64,000 nt of DNA from an uncultured Pluralibacter sp. (GCF_913775985.1 NZ_CAJYMB010000094.1:1-64000), one strand, 5' to 3'. Positions 28,048-37,941 are shown, counted from the stretch's first letter. The notes: a model not told the origin generated them from the letters alone. Made by a program: numbers and translations.

Positions 28048-28668
28048 GTGGAAGTCTACGCTAACGAAAACGAACAGGTTGACGCAGTAAAGCGCTTTTT
28101 TGCCGAAAACGGTAAAGCGCTGGCTGTTGGCGTCATCCTGGGTATTGGCGCGCTGGTAGGCTGGCGCTACTGGAGTTCCCATCAGGAAGGTAGCGCTCGC
28201 GAAGCGTCGCTGGTTTATGAAAATGCGGTAACTGCGTTGAAACCTGGCCAGCCTGAAACTTACGGCGCCGCCGAGAAGTTTGCCGCCAGTGAAAAAAATA
28301 CCTACGGTGCGTTTGCCGCGTTGGAATTGGCGCAGCAGTTTGTCGATGCAAACCAGCTGGATAAAGCCGAACAGCAGCTGCAAAATGCGCTGTCTGCTGC
28401 TTCCGATAAAAATTTAAAATCGGTTATCAGCATTCGCCTCGCGCGCGTTCAGCTGCAGATGAAGCAGCCAGATGCCGCCCTGAAATCTCTTGAAGGGATT
28501 AAAGGCGAAGGCTGGAGCGCCATTGTCGCGGACTTACGCGGCGAGATCCTGCTCAGCAAAGGCGATAAGCAGGGAGCGAAAGCTGCCTGGGAAGCTGGCG
28601 CGAAGAGCGATGCTTCATCGGCGCTCAGCGAAATGATGCGCATGAAAATGAATAATTTGTCCATCTGA
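28048..28668 (+). CDS. yfgM: Ancillary SecYEG translocon subunit YfgM
   Basis: A 206-residue single-pass inner-membrane protein (E. coli YfgM 206 aa). The cytoplasmic N-terminus is followed by one helix at about 24-42 (LAVGVILGIGALVGWRYW) and a periplasmic TPR-like domain (YfgM/tetratricopeptide repeat_21). In E. coli it works with PpiD at the SecYEG exit and affects Rcs signalling. It starts with GTG 32 bp after hisS and is followed by bamB after 10 bp, so yfgM-bamB are probably one operon. Confidence 0.94.
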   Translation: MEVYANENEQVDAVKRFFAENGKALAVGVILGIGALVGWRYWSSHQEGSAREASLVYENAVTALKPGQPETYGAAEKFAASEKNTYGAFAALELAQQFVDANQLDKAEQQLQNALSAASDKNLKSVISIRLARVQLQMKQPDAALKSLEGIKGEGWSAIVADLRGEILLSKGDKQGAKAAWEAGAKSDASSALSEMMRMKMNNLSI

Positions 28669-28678
28669 GAGGGACCCG

Positions 28679-29857
28679 ATGCAATTGCGTAAATTACTAT
28701 TGCCAGGACTGCTATCTGTTACTTTATTGAGCGGCTGCTCGCTGTTTAGCAGCGAAGAAGACGTGGTTAAAATGTCTCCGCTGCCCACGGTAGAGAACCA
28801 GTTCTCTCCGTCGACTAACTGGAGTACGTCTGTCGGTAGCGGCATTGGCGATTTCTATTCCAACCTGCATCCGGCCATTGCGGATAGCGTGGTGTATGCA
28901 GCGGATCGCAAAGGCACCGTAAAAGCCGTTAACGTCAGCGATGGCAAAGAAGTCTGGTCGGTAAACCTGGCTGAAAAAGACGGCTGGTTCTCCCGTGTTT
29001 CAGCGCTGCTGTCCGGTGGCCTGACTGTTTCTGGCGGCCACGTATACGTAGGCTCCGAGAAGGCGCAGGTCTATGCGCTGAACACCAGCGACGGTACGGT
29101 GGCCTGGCAGACGCGCGTTGCAGGCGAAGCGCTCTCCCGCCCGGTAGTCAGCGATGGTATGGTGCTTATCCATACCAGTAACGGCCAGCTGCAGGCGCTG
29201 AACGAAACTGACGGCGCGATTAAGTGGACCGTTAACCTTGATATGCCGGCGCTTTCTCTGCGCGGCGAATCTGCGCCAGCAAGCGCGTTTGGCGCCGCAA
29301 TTGTCGGCGGCGACAACGGCCGCGTTAGCGCGGTGCTGCAGCAGCAGGGCCAGCTTATCTGGCAGCAGCGCATTTCTCAGGCCACGGGCCCGACTGAAAT
29401 CGATCGCCTGAGCGACGTGGACACGACGCCGGTTATCGTTAATGGCGTGGTTTACGCACTGGCCTATAACGGCAACCTGACCGCGCTGGACCTGCGCAGC
29501 GGCCAGGTAATGTGGAAACGCGAACTCGGTTCGGTCAATAACTTTATCGTTGACGGCAACCGCATCTATATGGTCGATCAGACCGACCGCGTGCTGGCGC
29601 TGAACACTGAAGGCGGCGTGACGCTGTGGACGCAAACTGCGCTGCTGCATCGCCTGCTGACCGCGCCGGTGCTGTATAATGGCAGCCTGGTGGTTGGCGA
29701 TAGCGAAGGCTATCTGCACTGGATGAATCCTCAGGACGGCCAGTTTGTTGCGCAGCAGAAGCTCGACAGCTCCGGTTTATTGACCGATCCCGTCGCTGCT
29801 AACGGACAGCTGCTGATTCAGGCGAAAGACGGTACGCTGTATTCAATTACGCGTTAA
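28679..29857 (+). CDS. bamB: Outer-membrane protein assembly lipoprotein BamB
   Basis: A 392-residue outer-membrane lipoprotein of the BAM complex, equal in length to E. coli BamB. The signal peptide ends in LLSGC, placing the lipidated cysteine at C20. The rest is an eight-bladed PQQ-type beta-propeller with repeated AxxxxDGxxxW blade motifs (ALNTSDGTVAWQT, ALDLRSGQVMWKR). It supports BamA in inserting beta-barrels. A strong terminator follows before der. Confidence 0.97.
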   Translation: MQLRKLLLPGLLSVTLLSGCSLFSSEEDVVKMSPLPTVENQFSPSTNWSTSVGSGIGDFYSNLHPAIADSVVYAADRKGTVKAVNVSDGKEVWSVNLAEKDGWFSRVSALLSGGLTVSGGHVYVGSEKAQVYALNTSDGTVAWQTRVAGEALSRPVVSDGMVLIHTSNGQLQALNETDGAIKWTVNLDMPALSLRGESAPASAFGAAIVGGDNGRVSAVLQQQGQLIWQQRISQATGPTEIDRLSDVDTTPVIVNGVVYALAYNGNLTALDLRSGQVMWKRELGSVNNFIVDGNRIYMVDQTDRVLALNTEGGVTLWTQTALLHRLLTAPVLYNGSLVVGDSEGYLHWMNPQDGQFVAQQKLDSSGLLTDPVAANGQLLIQAKDGTLYSITR

Positions 29858-29880
29858 GTTTGCTCGCGGTAGATTTTTGC

Positions 29881-29910
29881 AAACGGCCCCTGTTCAGCAG
29901 GGGCCGTTTT
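29881..29910 (+). terminator. Terminator after bamB
   Basis: AAACGGCCCCTG and CAGGGGCCGTTT form a perfect 12-bp stem with loop TTCAG, followed by T and ACTGTTTTT. A typical intrinsic terminator. Confidence 0.85.
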
Positions 29911-29940
29911 ACTGTTTTTAGAATTTAAGAGGCATTTAAC

Positions 29941-31419
29941 ATGGTACCTGTGGTCGCGCTTGTCGGGCGCCCTAACGTTGGAAAATCCACGCTATTCAAC
30001 CGTCTAACGCGCACTCGTGATGCGCTGGTCGCGGATTTTCCGGGGCTGACTCGTGACCGTAAGTACGGTCGTGCCGAGGTTGAAGGCCGCGAGTTTATCT
30101 GTATCGATACCGGCGGTATTGACGGTACGGAAGAGGGTGTCGAAACCCGCATGGCCGAGCAGTCGCTGCTGGCGATTGAAGAGGCTGACGTGGTGCTGTT
30201 CATGGTGGACGCCCGCGCCGGGCTTATGCCGGCAGATGAAGGCATCGCTAAGCACCTGCGCTCTCGCCAAAAACCAACTTTCCTGGTCGCCAACAAAACG
30301 GACGGCATCGATCCGGATCAGGCCGTTGCCGATTTCTGGTCGCTGGGGCTGGGTGATATTCACCCCATTGCCGCTTCCCACGGCCGCGGCGTAACCTCGC
30401 TGATTGAGCACGTCCTGATGCCGTTTATGGACGATATCGCCCCGCCGGAAGAGATTGACGAAGACGCCGCTTACTGGGCGCAGTTTGAAGCCGAGCAGAA
30501 TGGCGAAGCGCCGGAAGAGCCTGAAGATGATTTCGATCCGCTGAGCCTGCCTATCAAGCTGGCTATTGTCGGTCGTCCTAACGTGGGTAAGTCCACGCTC
30601 ACTAACCGTATTCTCGGCGAAGATCGCGTCGTGGTGTATGACATGCCGGGCACCACCCGCGACAGTATCTATATCCCGATGGAGCGCGACGAGCGCGAAT
30701 ATGTGCTCATCGACACCGCCGGGGTGCGCAAGCGCGGCAAAATTACCGATACCGTTGAGAAGTTCTCGGTTATCAAAACCCTGCAGGCCATTGAAGATGC
30801 CAACGTGGTACTGCTGGTTATTGACGCGCGGGAAGGCATTTCCGATCAGGATCTCTCCCTGCTCGGCTTTATTCTCAATAGCGGACGTTCGCTGGTGATT
30901 GTCGTCAACAAGTGGGACGGCCTGAGTCAGGAAGTGCGTGAGCAGGTTAAAGAGACCCTCGACTATCGTCTGGGCTTTATTGATTTTGCCCGTGTACACT
31001 TTATCTCTGCCCTGCACGGCAGCGGCGTTGGCAACCTGTTTGACTCCGTACGCGAAGCCTACGACAGCTCAACCCGCCGCGTCAGCACCGCGCTGCTGAC
31101 CCGCATCATGAATATGGCCGCTGAAGATCACCAGCCGCCGCTGGTGCGCGGCCGTCGCGTGAAGCTTAAATACGCGCACGCCGGTGGCTATAACCCGCCG
31201 ATCGTCGTTATTCACGGGAATCAGGTAAAAGACCTGCCGGATTCCTATAAGCGCTATCTGATGAACTATTTCCGCAAGTCCCTGGACGTAATGGGGACGC
31301 CAATTCGCATTCAGTTTAAAGAGGGTGAAAACCCGTTTGCGAATAAGCGTAATACTCTGACGCCAAATCAGATGCGCAAGCGTAAACGCCTCATTAAGCA
31401 TATTAAGAAAGGCAAATAA
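29941..31419 (+). CDS. der: Ribosome assembly GTPase Der (EngA)
   Basis: A 492-residue essential GTPase (E. coli 490 aa) with two tandem G domains and a C-terminal KH-like domain. Both P-loops read GRPNVGKST (residues 9-17 and about 211-219). DTGG and DTAG Walker B motifs and both NKxD boxes (NKTDG, NKWDG) are present. An acidic linker joins the G domains. It acts in 50S subunit maturation. A terminator lies on each side, so it is its own unit. Confidence 0.97.
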   Translation: MVPVVALVGRPNVGKSTLFNRLTRTRDALVADFPGLTRDRKYGRAEVEGREFICIDTGGIDGTEEGVETRMAEQSLLAIEEADVVLFMVDARAGLMPADEGIAKHLRSRQKPTFLVANKTDGIDPDQAVADFWSLGLGDIHPIAASHGRGVTSLIEHVLMPFMDDIAPPEEIDEDAAYWAQFEAEQNGEAPEEPEDDFDPLSLPIKLAIVGRPNVGKSTLTNRILGEDRVVVYDMPGTTRDSIYIPMERDEREYVLIDTAGVRKRGKITDTVEKFSVIKTLQAIEDANVVLLVIDAREGISDQDLSLLGFILNSGRSLVIVVNKWDGLSQEVREQVKETLDYRLGFIDFARVHFISALHGSGVGNLFDSVREAYDSSTRRVSTALLTRIMNMAAEDHQPPLVRGRRVKLKYAHAGGYNPPIVVIHGNQVKDLPDSYKRYLMNYFRKSLDVMGTPIRIQFKEGENPFANKRNTLTPNQMRKRKRLIKHIKKGK

Positions 31420-31429
31420 TAACCTATTT

Positions 31430-31454
31430 AAACCCGCACTCCGTGCGGGTTTTT
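31430..31454 (+). terminator. Terminator after der
   Basis: AAACCCGCAC-TCC-GTGCGGGTTT is a perfect 10-bp stem with a triloop that runs straight into a T-run and TATTTATT. Confidence 0.85.
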
Positions 31455-31569
31455 ATTTATTGCATAATGGTGTGATGGCAATTACAGTTTATTCCTAATG
31501 GCAAGTTCATAAATGTGTGCCAGACTTGTTTCCACTGGTTTATCAAAACGAATGAATGAGGGAATCATG

Positions 31570-31929
31570 ATGAAAAAGACAATTATTGCACTTTCTGCTC
31601 TTATGATGGCTGCACCTGTTTTTGCTAACACGGTTACTCACGCGACTGATGATACCGTGCAGCAGGCGCACGAAAGCGCTGATACTGCGAAAGAAAAACT
31701 GCACAAAGCCCAGCACCGCGGTGATGAGCTGAAGCAGAAATCTGAGCATGCTGTGAAAGGTGAGAGCAACGACACCAGCAGCAAAATCAGCGAAGGCTCT
31801 AAAAAGGCCTGGAACAAAACTAAAGAGGGTTCCGAAAAGGCCTGGGATAAAACCAAGCAGGGATCTGAAAAGGCGTGGAACAGCACTAAAGAAGGTGCCA
31901 GCGACCTGAAAAACAAAGTCAGCAACTAA
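31570..31929 (+). CDS. Small exported protein with 11-residue repeats
   Basis: A 119-residue protein of unknown function. A signal peptide MKKTIIALSALMMAAPVFA is followed by a hydrophilic, Lys/Glu/Ser-rich mature part of about 100 residues. Near the C-terminus four consecutive 11-residue units occur (GSKKAWNKTKE, GSEKAWDKTKQ, GSEKAWNSTKE, GASDLKNKVSN), the period expected for amphipathic helices of LEA/apolipoprotein type. GAGGGA at 31558-31563 favours the ATG at 31570 over the adjacent 31567. E. coli has no gene here. Terminators flank it on both sides. Confidence 0.82.
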   Translation: MKKTIIALSALMMAAPVFANTVTHATDDTVQQAHESADTAKEKLHKAQHRGDELKQKSEHAVKGESNDTSSKISEGSKKAWNKTKEGSEKAWDKTKQGSEKAWNSTKEGASDLKNKVSN

Positions 31930-31955
31930 TTACGCTTTGTTTCTACATTATCCCA

Positions 31956-31980
31956 GCGGGCCAGTTTACTGGCTCGCTTT
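31956..31980 (+). terminator. Terminator after the 11-mer repeat protein gene
   Basis: GCGGGCCAG-TTTA-CTGGCTCGC (one G-T pair) is followed by TTTTATTATG. A good intrinsic terminator 26 bases after the stop codon. Confidence 0.75.
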
Positions 31981-32135
31981 TATTATGTAAGCGTGTTACA
32001 AACTCCGAATTTGTCCCCGATAAAATTTATTTAACCCCTCTTTTTGTATCCTGATATTAATTAAGCTTACCTAACAATGAGTAAATAAATATCTTAATAA
32101 TGGTTATGCATTTACGTTCTTAGCAAATTAAATTA

Positions 32136-32177
32136 TGCCACATTGCAGGAGCAGAGCGGGCTCCCTGCGATGTGGCA
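32136..32177 (+). other. Long stem-loop ahead of yfgJ
   Basis: TGCCACATTGCAGGAG and CTCCCTGCGATGTGGCA pair almost completely (one G-U and one bulge) around a 9-base loop, ending 50 bases before yfgJ. No T-run follows. The surrounding 31981-32227 spacer is A+T-rich and has no ORF. It may be a structured yfgJ leader. Confidence 0.5.
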
Positions 32178-32227
32178 CCCCGGCGGCAATTCGGGTAACG
32201 TAGCATTTTTTCTGTGGGAATATTACG

Positions 32228-32443
32228 ATGGAATTAACTTGCCCGAATTGCCATTCAGATCTTGAGCCGAGCAGCGGAATGGCGCACTGCTCAGGCTGCC
32301 AACGAGACTTTACCGTGTCGGCACGCTGTCCGGAGTGTCATCAGCCGCTTGAAGTGTTAAAAGCCTGCGGCGCGGTAGATTACTTCTGCCAGCACGGACA
32401 CGGTCTGATCTCTAAAAAGCGCGTGGCGTTCAGCCTTACCTGA
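32228..32443 (+). CDS. yfgJ: Zinc-ribbon protein YfgJ
   Basis: A 71-residue protein matching E. coli YfgJ (71 aa, DUF1407). It has paired cysteines C5/C8 and C21/C24, then C34/C37 and C47/C54, as expected for two zinc-ribbon knuckles, followed by the conserved GHGLISKKRV. The function is unknown; by its fold it may bind nucleic acid or protein. Its stop codon lies 4 bp from the convergent xseA stop. Confidence 0.92.
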   Translation: MELTCPNCHSDLEPSSGMAHCSGCQRDFTVSARCPECHQPLEVLKACGAVDYFCQHGHGLISKKRVAFSLT

Positions 32444-32447
32444 AGAT

Positions 32448-33821
32448 TCAGGTTGCTTTGCGGGCCCGGCTTCTCTTCTGCGGCGTGATTCTAACCACTT
32501 CACTCTCGACCACGCCGTCGCTCAGGCGAGTATTCAGGATGTCGCCGGCCTTCAGCTGTTTTGCCTTTTTCACCAGCGCGCCTTCGGCGGTGGTTGAGAC
32601 GCTGTAGCCGCGCGCCAGCGTGGACAGCGGGCTGACCGCTTCCAGATGGGTAGCCGCAGTACCGAAGCGCTCTTTGGCACCGCTCAGCCGGGCGCGGATG
32701 CGTTCTGCAAGCATATACTCCAGCTGTTTTATCCTGCTCGAAGCCCTATAAATGCGCGGCTGCGGGCTCTGCTGATTCAGCCGCTGCATCAGCCGTTGCT
32801 GCTGCTGGGTAGCGCGCTTGAGCCTGCCTTCAAGGGCGTAGCCCAGACGCTGGCGCAGTTTATCAAGCACCGCCTGCTGGCGGGCCAGACGCAATTCGGG
32901 ATGCTGCTGCTGCAGGCGGTGGTGAAGCTGGCTAAAGCGCCGGCTGTGGCTGGCGATGTAGTAGTCCATCGCCATCTCGAGACGCTGGCGCGCTGACTGT
33001 ACCTGGCGCAGCAGTTCAAGCTGGTTGCGGCTGACGATTTCCGCTGCCGCCGACGGCGTCGGCGCGCGCAGATCGGCGATAAAGTCGGCGATGGTGACGT
33101 CCGTTTCGTGGCCGACGGCGCTGACCACCGGAATTACGCTGGCGAAAATCGCCCGCGCCACGCGCTCGTCGTTAAAGCTCCACAAGTCTTCCAGCGAGCC
33201 GCCGCCGCGCCCGACGATGAGCACGTCGCATTCGCCGCGGCGGTTTGCCAGTTCGATAGCGCGCACAATCTGTCCGGGGGCATCGTCGCCCTGAACGGCG
33301 GTCGGATAGATGATCACCGGCAGCGCCGGATCGCGACGCTTAAGAACGTGCAGAATATCGTGCAGCGCGGCGCCCGTTTTTGAGGTAATCACCCCAACGC
33401 AGGTGGCCGGGGAGGGCAACGGCTGCTTGAATTGCTGATCGAACAGCCCCTCAGAGGACAGCTTCGTCTTCAGCTGCTCGTATTTCTGCTGCAGCAAGCC
33501 TTCACCGGCCGGCTGCATGCTCTCAACGATGATCTGATAGTCGCCGCGGGGTTCGTACAGCGTGATATTCGCGCGGACCAGCACCTGCTGGCCGTGCTGG
33601 GGCCGGAAGGTGACCCGGCGGTTGCTGTTGCGAAACATCGCGCAGCGCACCTGGGCTCCGTCGTCTTTTAAGGTGAAGTACCAGTGCCCGGAAGCGGGCT
33701 GGGTAAAGTTTGAAATTTCGCCGCTGATCCAGACCTGGCCCATCTCCTGTTCCAGCAGCAGACGTACCGTCTGATTAAGGCGGCTTACGGTAAAAATAGT
33801 GGAGGTCGGAGAGGATAACAT
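32448..33821 (-). CDS. xseA: Exodeoxyribonuclease VII large subunit
   Basis: A 457-residue protein (E. coli 456 aa). It has an N-terminal OB-fold that binds single-stranded DNA ([26 protein letters not shown]), a central catalytic domain with [16 protein letters not shown] and [14 protein letters not shown], and a long Gln/Arg-rich coiled-coil C-terminal part that gathers XseB subunits. It degrades ssDNA from both ends. It is divergent from guaB. Confidence 0.96.
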   Translation of the reverse strand: MLSSPTSTIFTVSRLNQTVRLLLEQEMGQVWISGEISNFTQPASGHWYFTLKDDGAQVRCAMFRNSNRRVTFRPQHGQQVLVRANITLYEPRGDYQIIVESMQPAGEGLLQQKYEQLKTKLSSEGLFDQQFKQPLPSPATCVGVITSKTGAALHDILHVLKRRDPALPVIIYPTAVQGDDAPGQIVRAIELANRRGECDVLIVGRGGGSLEDLWSFNDERVARAIFASVIPVVSAVGHETDVTIADFIADLRAPTPSAAAEIVSRNQLELLRQVQSARQRLEMAMDYYIASHSRRFSQLHHRLQQQHPELRLARQQAVLDKLRQRLGYALEGRLKRATQQQQRLMQRLNQQSPQPRIYRASSRIKQLEYMLAERIRARLSGAKERFGTAATHLEAVSPLSTLARGYSVSTTAEGALVKKAKQLKAGDILNTRLSDGVVESEVVRITPQKRSRARKAT

Positions 33822-33910
33822 GTGAGCGAGATCAAATTTTAAATCAGCAGGTTATTCAGTCGATAGTAACCCGCCGACAGGGGATGGCAAGTATTATTTG
33901 CAAATAAGTG

Positions 33911-33939
33911 TGGAAGCAAGCGATTCCGCTCTGTATAAT
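33911..33939 (+). promoter_or_regulatory. guaB promoter with PurR-like operator
   Basis: A perfect -10 TATAAT lies at 33934-33939 with a poor -35 (TGGAAG) 17 bases upstream. Between them, AAGCAAGCGATTCCGC at 33914-33929 matches the PurR consensus ACGCAAACGTTTGCGT at 11 of 16 positions. E. coli guaBA is PurR-controlled, so this is a likely operator. Confidence 0.6.
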
Positions 33940-33982
33940 GCCACGGCAATATTTATTAACCACCCAGGTAGAGATATTGCCC

Positions 33983-35449
33983 ATGCTACGCATCGCTAAA
34001 GAAGCACTCACGTTTGACGACGTTCTCCTCGTTCCCGCTCACTCCACTGTTCTGCCGAATACTGCCGATCTCAGCACGCAGCTGACCAAAAAAATTCGCC
34101 TGAATATTCCAATGCTCTCCGCGGCGATGGATACCGTGACTGAAGCGCGCCTGGCGATTGCCCTGGCTCAGGAAGGCGGTATTGGCTTTATCCACAAAAA
34201 CATGTCTATCGAGCGCCAGGCCGAAGAAGTCCAGCGCGTTAAAAAATACGAATCCGGTATTGTCACCGATCCCCAGACCGTTCTGCCGACCACGACTTTG
34301 CAGGAAGTGAAGGCGCTGACCGAGCGCAACGGTTTTGCCGGCTATCCGGTGGTCACCGAAGATAACGAGCTGGTCGGGATTGTTACCGGCCGCGACGTGC
34401 GCTTCGTGACCGACCTTAATCAGCCGGTCAGCGTTTACATGACGCCGAAAGATCGTCTGGTGACCGTGCGCGAAGGTGAAGCCCGCGAAGCGGTATTCGC
34501 CAAGATGCACGAAAAGCGCGTCGAAAAAGCGCTGGTCGTAGACGACAGCTTCCACCTGCTCGGCATGATCACCGTAAAAGACTTCAAGAAAGCCGAGCGT
34601 AAGCCTAACGCCTGTAAAGACGAGCACGGCCGCCTGCGCGTAGGTGCCGCGGTAGGCGCGGGCGCGGGCAACGAAGAGCGCGTTGACGCGCTGGTTGCTG
34701 CAGGCGTTGACGTTCTGCTGATCGACTCCTCCCACGGTCATTCCGAAGGCGTGCTGCAGCGCATTCGCGAAACCCGCGCAAAATATCCCGACCTGCAAAT
34801 CATCGGCGGCAACGTGGCGACTGGCGCAGGGGCACGTGCCCTGGCAGACGCTGGCGTAAGCGCGGTGAAAGTGGGTATCGGCCCAGGGTCCATCTGTACC
34901 ACCCGCATCGTTACCGGCGTGGGCGTTCCGCAGATCACCGCTGTTTCCGACGCGGTTGAAGCGCTGGAAGGCACCGGCATTCCGGTCATCGCCGACGGCG
35001 GTATCCGCTTCTCTGGCGACATTGCAAAAGCCATTGCCGCAGGCGCTTCTGCCGTCATGGTCGGATCGATGCTGGCCGGTACCGAAGAATCTCCGGGCGA
35101 AATCGAACTCTATCAGGGCCGCTCTTACAAATCCTACCGCGGCATGGGCTCGCTGGGCGCGATGTCCAAAGGCTCTTCCGATCGCTACTTCCAGAGCGAT
35201 AACGCAGCCGACAAGCTGGTGCCGGAAGGTATCGAAGGCCGCGTAGCCTATAAAGGCCGCCTGAAAGAGATCATCCACCAGCAGATGGGCGGCTTGCGCT
35301 CCTGTATGGGCCTTACCGGCTGTGGTACTATCGACGCCCTGCGTACTAAGGCAGAGTTCGTGCGCATCAGCGGTGCGGGTATCCAGGAAAGCCACGTTCA
35401 CGACGTGACCATCACCAAGGAATCCCCGAACTACCGTCTGGGCTCCTGA
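33983..35449 (+). CDS. guaB: IMP dehydrogenase GuaB
   Basis: A 488-residue enzyme, the same length as E. coli GuaB. It oxidises IMP to XMP with NAD, the committed step to guanine nucleotides. The TIM-barrel catalytic domain carries C305 in the loop GPGSICTTR. Two CBS domains (about residues 95-205) form the regulatory Bateman module. The start at 33983 (MLRIAKEAL) is the E. coli start; a longer frame from 33908 overlaps the promoter. It is co-oriented with guaA. Confidence 0.97.
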   Translation: MLRIAKEALTFDDVLLVPAHSTVLPNTADLSTQLTKKIRLNIPMLSAAMDTVTEARLAIALAQEGGIGFIHKNMSIERQAEEVQRVKKYESGIVTDPQTVLPTTTLQEVKALTERNGFAGYPVVTEDNELVGIVTGRDVRFVTDLNQPVSVYMTPKDRLVTVREGEAREAVFAKMHEKRVEKALVVDDSFHLLGMITVKDFKKAERKPNACKDEHGRLRVGAAVGAGAGNEERVDALVAAGVDVLLIDSSHGHSEGVLQRIRETRAKYPDLQIIGGNVATGAGARALADAGVSAVKVGIGPGSICTTRIVTGVGVPQITAVSDAVEALEGTGIPVIADGGIRFSGDIAKAIAAGASAVMVGSMLAGTEESPGEIELYQGRSYKSYRGMGSLGAMSKGSSDRYFQSDNAADKLVPEGIEGRVAYKGRLKEIIHQQMGGLRSCMGLTGCGTIDALRTKAEFVRISGAGIQESHVHDVTITKESPNYRLGS

Positions 35450-35457
35450 TTATTTCC

Positions 35458-35532
35458 GCGCCCGGCCTATATGCTCTGTCGGGCTGCAGTAAACGCATCT
35501 GCAGCCGGAGAGACAACTAATATGCCGGGCGC
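35458..35532 (+). other. Nested hairpins in the guaB-guaA spacer
   Basis: An outer perfect 9-bp stem GCGCCCGGC (35458-35466)/GCCGGGCGC (35524-35532) encloses an inner perfect 8-bp stem GGCTGCAG (35482-35489)/CTGCAGCC (35499-35506). TCTGTTTTTGTTT follows. It could act as an intercistronic attenuator or an mRNA-processing element. Confidence 0.5.
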
Positions 35533-35568
35533 TCTGTTTTTGTTTCACTTGCCTCGGAATTATCGTCA

Positions 35569-37146
35569 ATGACGGACAACATTCATAAACACCGCATCCT
35601 GATCCTCGACTTCGGTTCTCAATATACTCAGCTGGTGGCGCGCCGCGTGCGCGAGCTGGGGGTTTACTGTGAGCTGTGGGCCTGGGACGTTACGGAAGCA
35701 CAGATCCGCGAATTTAATCCTAGCGGCATTATCCTTTCCGGCGGACCGGAAAGCACCACCGAAGAGAACAGCCCGCGCGCGCCGGAATATGTCTTCACCG
35801 CCGGCGTCCCGGTGCTCGGCGTTTGCTACGGCATGCAGACCATGGCGATGCAGCTCGGTGGTCACGTACAGGGCTCCAGCGAGCGCGAGTTTGGCTACGC
35901 GCAGGTTGAAGTCAAAGTCGACAGCGCGCTGGTTCACGGCATTGAAGATGCCCTGACCGCCGACGGCAAGCCGCTGCTGGACGTGTGGATGAGCCACGGC
36001 GACAAAGTTACCGCCATCCCGTCCGGCTTCGTGACCGTTGCCAGCACCGAAACCTGTCCGTTTGCCATTATGGCTAACGAAGAGAAGCGCTTCTACGGCG
36101 TGCAGTTCCACCCGGAAGTGACCCACACCCGTCAGGGCCTGCGTATGCTGGAGCGCTTCGTGCGCGATATCTGCCAGTGCGAAGCCCTGTGGACCCCGGC
36201 AAAAATCATCGACGACGCCGTGGCGCGCATTCGCGAGCAGGTTGGCGACGATAAAGTGATCCTCGGCCTCTCCGGCGGCGTGGACTCCTCCGTCACCGCG
36301 ATGCTGCTGCACCGCGCCATCGGCGACAAGCTGACCTGCGTCTTCGTTGACAACGGCCTGCTGCGCCTCAACGAAGCCGAGCAGGTGATGGACATGTTCG
36401 GCGATCGCTTTGGCCTGAACATCGTGCACGTTGAAGGCGAGCAGCGCTTCCTCGACGCGCTGGCGGGCGAAAACGATCCGGAAGCCAAGCGCAAAATCAT
36501 CGGCCGCGTTTTTGTGGAAGTATTCGATGAAGAAGCGCTGAAGCTGGAAGACGTGAAGTGGCTGGCGCAGGGCACCATCTATCCTGACGTTATCGAATCT
36601 GCCGCCTCGGCAACCGGTAAAGCGCACGTCATCAAATCTCACCACAACGTGGGCGGCCTGCCGAAAGAGATGAAGATGGGCCTCGTAGAGCCGCTGCGCG
36701 AGCTGTTCAAAGACGAAGTGCGCAAGATTGGTCTCGAGCTGGGCCTGCCGTACGACATGCTCTACCGTCACCCGTTCCCGGGACCGGGACTGGGCGTGCG
36801 CGTACTGGGCGAAGTGAAGAAAGAGTACTGCGACCTGCTGCGCCGCGCCGACGCTATCTTTATCGAAGAGCTGCGCAAGGCCGATCTGTACGACAAAGTC
36901 AGCCAGGCCTTTACCGTGTTCCTGCCGGTGCGCTCAGTTGGCGTGATGGGCGACGGCCGTAAATACGACTGGGTCGTCTCCCTGCGCGCGGTGGAAACCA
37001 TCGACTTTATGACAGCGCACTGGGCGCACCTGCCGTACGATTTCCTCGGTCGCGTGTCCAATCGCATCATCAACGAAGTTAACGGCATCTCCCGCGTGGT
37101 GTACGACATCAGCGGCAAGCCGCCGGCGACGATTGAGTGGGAATGA
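35569..37146 (+). CDS. guaA: GMP synthase (glutamine-hydrolysing)
   Basis: A 525-residue enzyme, equal in length to E. coli GuaA, converting XMP to GMP. The N-terminal class I glutamine amidotransferase has nucleophile C86 (GVCYGMQT) and the H/E of GVQFHPEV. The ATP-pyrophosphatase domain has the P-loop [13 protein letters not shown]-terminal dimerisation domain ends in [12 protein letters not shown]. It is followed by a strong terminator; beyond it the composition changes and the accessory region begins. Confidence 0.98.
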   Translation: MTDNIHKHRILILDFGSQYTQLVARRVRELGVYCELWAWDVTEAQIREFNPSGIILSGGPESTTEENSPRAPEYVFTAGVPVLGVCYGMQTMAMQLGGHVQGSSEREFGYAQVEVKVDSALVHGIEDALTADGKPLLDVWMSHGDKVTAIPSGFVTVASTETCPFAIMANEEKRFYGVQFHPEVTHTRQGLRMLERFVRDICQCEALWTPAKIIDDAVARIREQVGDDKVILGLSGGVDSSVTAMLLHRAIGDKLTCVFVDNGLLRLNEAEQVMDMFGDRFGLNIVHVEGEQRFLDALAGENDPEAKRKIIGRVFVEVFDEEALKLEDVKWLAQGTIYPDVIESAASATGKAHVIKSHHNVGGLPKEMKMGLVEPLRELFKDEVRKIGLELGLPYDMLYRHPFPGPGLGVRVLGEVKKEYCDLLRRADAIFIEELRKADLYDKVSQAFTVFLPVRSVGVMGDGRKYDWVVSLRAVETIDFMTAHWAHLPYDFLGRVSNRIINEVNGISRVVYDISGKPPATIEWE

Positions 37147-37193
37147 TTTAACGTCTGGCAATAGCTTGCACGTAAAAGCAGTAAAGTACCTCT

Positions 37194-37219
37194 AAGCCCG
37201 CGTAACTGCGGGCTTTTTT
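37194..37219 (+). terminator. Terminator after guaA
   Basis: AAGCCCGC-GTAACT-GCGGGCTT runs into a six-base T-run. A strong intrinsic terminator marking the end of the guaBA operon. Confidence 0.85.
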
Positions 37220-37678
37220 GTCTGATTCGAATGAAAATTTCTGCGAAATTATTTACCCCTCCTGGATAGAGAAGACTTTGCGATGTCCTGCATACTTCAG
37301 CTTGTCCGCGCGTTGGCTGTCTTCATTTAGTCCACCTCTGGACCTTAGTAAACTTTCGGAAATTCATTTTCTTGCGCCTGCATCTAATCTGGAATAGTTA
37401 GGCTATGTAACGGTGCAGTAGATTTTCCTGAGAACGATGTCTGATATTTAGTTAAAGACGGGATACTGCGCGGCAATGGCAAAGTAATTAAGTATTCTTT
37501 TAAAGTGAAGCTGTAAATATAATTAAAAATACTCAGAAATATTATGTTACATCTGTATTATCAGTGACTAACTATCCTGACTTTATTGAACGAATATGCA
37601 GGCGCTGTAAACTCTGCCCGGTGGTAAACACCACAAGGGAAACACTACCCAGTGTCGTATTATTTACAGGAGTTAGTT
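37220..37678. other. A+T-rich gene-free leader of the microcin-like locus
   Basis: This 459-bp stretch is markedly richer in A+T than its surroundings. Stop codons are frequent in all six frames: I could find no reading frame beyond about 20 codons that begins with ATG on either strand. A small stem GTGGT/ACCAC lies at 37621-37634. No clear Fur box or strong promoter was identified, though the peptide gene's promoter must lie here. Confidence 0.7.
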
Positions 37679-37912
37679 ATGCGTGAACTTAAAAATAGTG
37701 AGTTAGAAACCGTTTCTGGTGCAGGTTTTTTTGCTGATGCCGGCACTGCGCTAGGCCGCAGCATTGGCGCTATTGTTGACGCCATTGGCGGTAAAGGCAG
37801 CAACAGCGGCGTTCAGGCGGGAACCACAATTGGTAAGAGCATTGGCGAAGCCGTGGAAGTTGGCTTAGGCATTTTCTCTTCCCTTTTCGGCGGGCTGTTC
37901 GGTAAGAAATAA
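37679..37912 (+). CDS. Microcin-like peptide precursor with double-glycine-type leader
   Basis: A 77-residue precursor. The N-terminal MRELKNSELETVSGAG closely fits class II microcin leaders (MRxLxxxELxxVSGG in MccV; the GA|G cleavage form in MccE492 and MccL). The predicted mature peptide of about 62 residues starts at G16. It is Gly/Ala-rich, has no cysteine and no Ser-rich siderophore tail, and ends in the hydrophobic, cationic FSSLFGGLFGKK. Two similar blocks (residues 21-34 and 47-60) look duplicated. ACAGGAG six bases before the ATG fixes the start; an upstream in-frame ATG at 37652 lacks a site. No identical known microcin was recognised. Confidence 0.8.
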   Translation: MRELKNSELETVSGAGFFADAGTALGRSIGAIVDAIGGKGSNSGVQAGTTIGKSIGEAVEVGLGIFSSLFGGLFGKK

Positions 37913-37941
37913 TTAGCAGCGATTAAGCGTAATGATATGCC

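Noticed and set aside
33986-35401. 471-codon frame antisense to guaB
   Set aside because: A codon-bias shadow of guaB; no ribosome site and no domain.
37500-37570. Fur box upstream of the microcin-like gene
   Set aside because: The A+T-rich stretch contains partial GATAAT-like words only; no 19-bp match with convincing symmetry was found.
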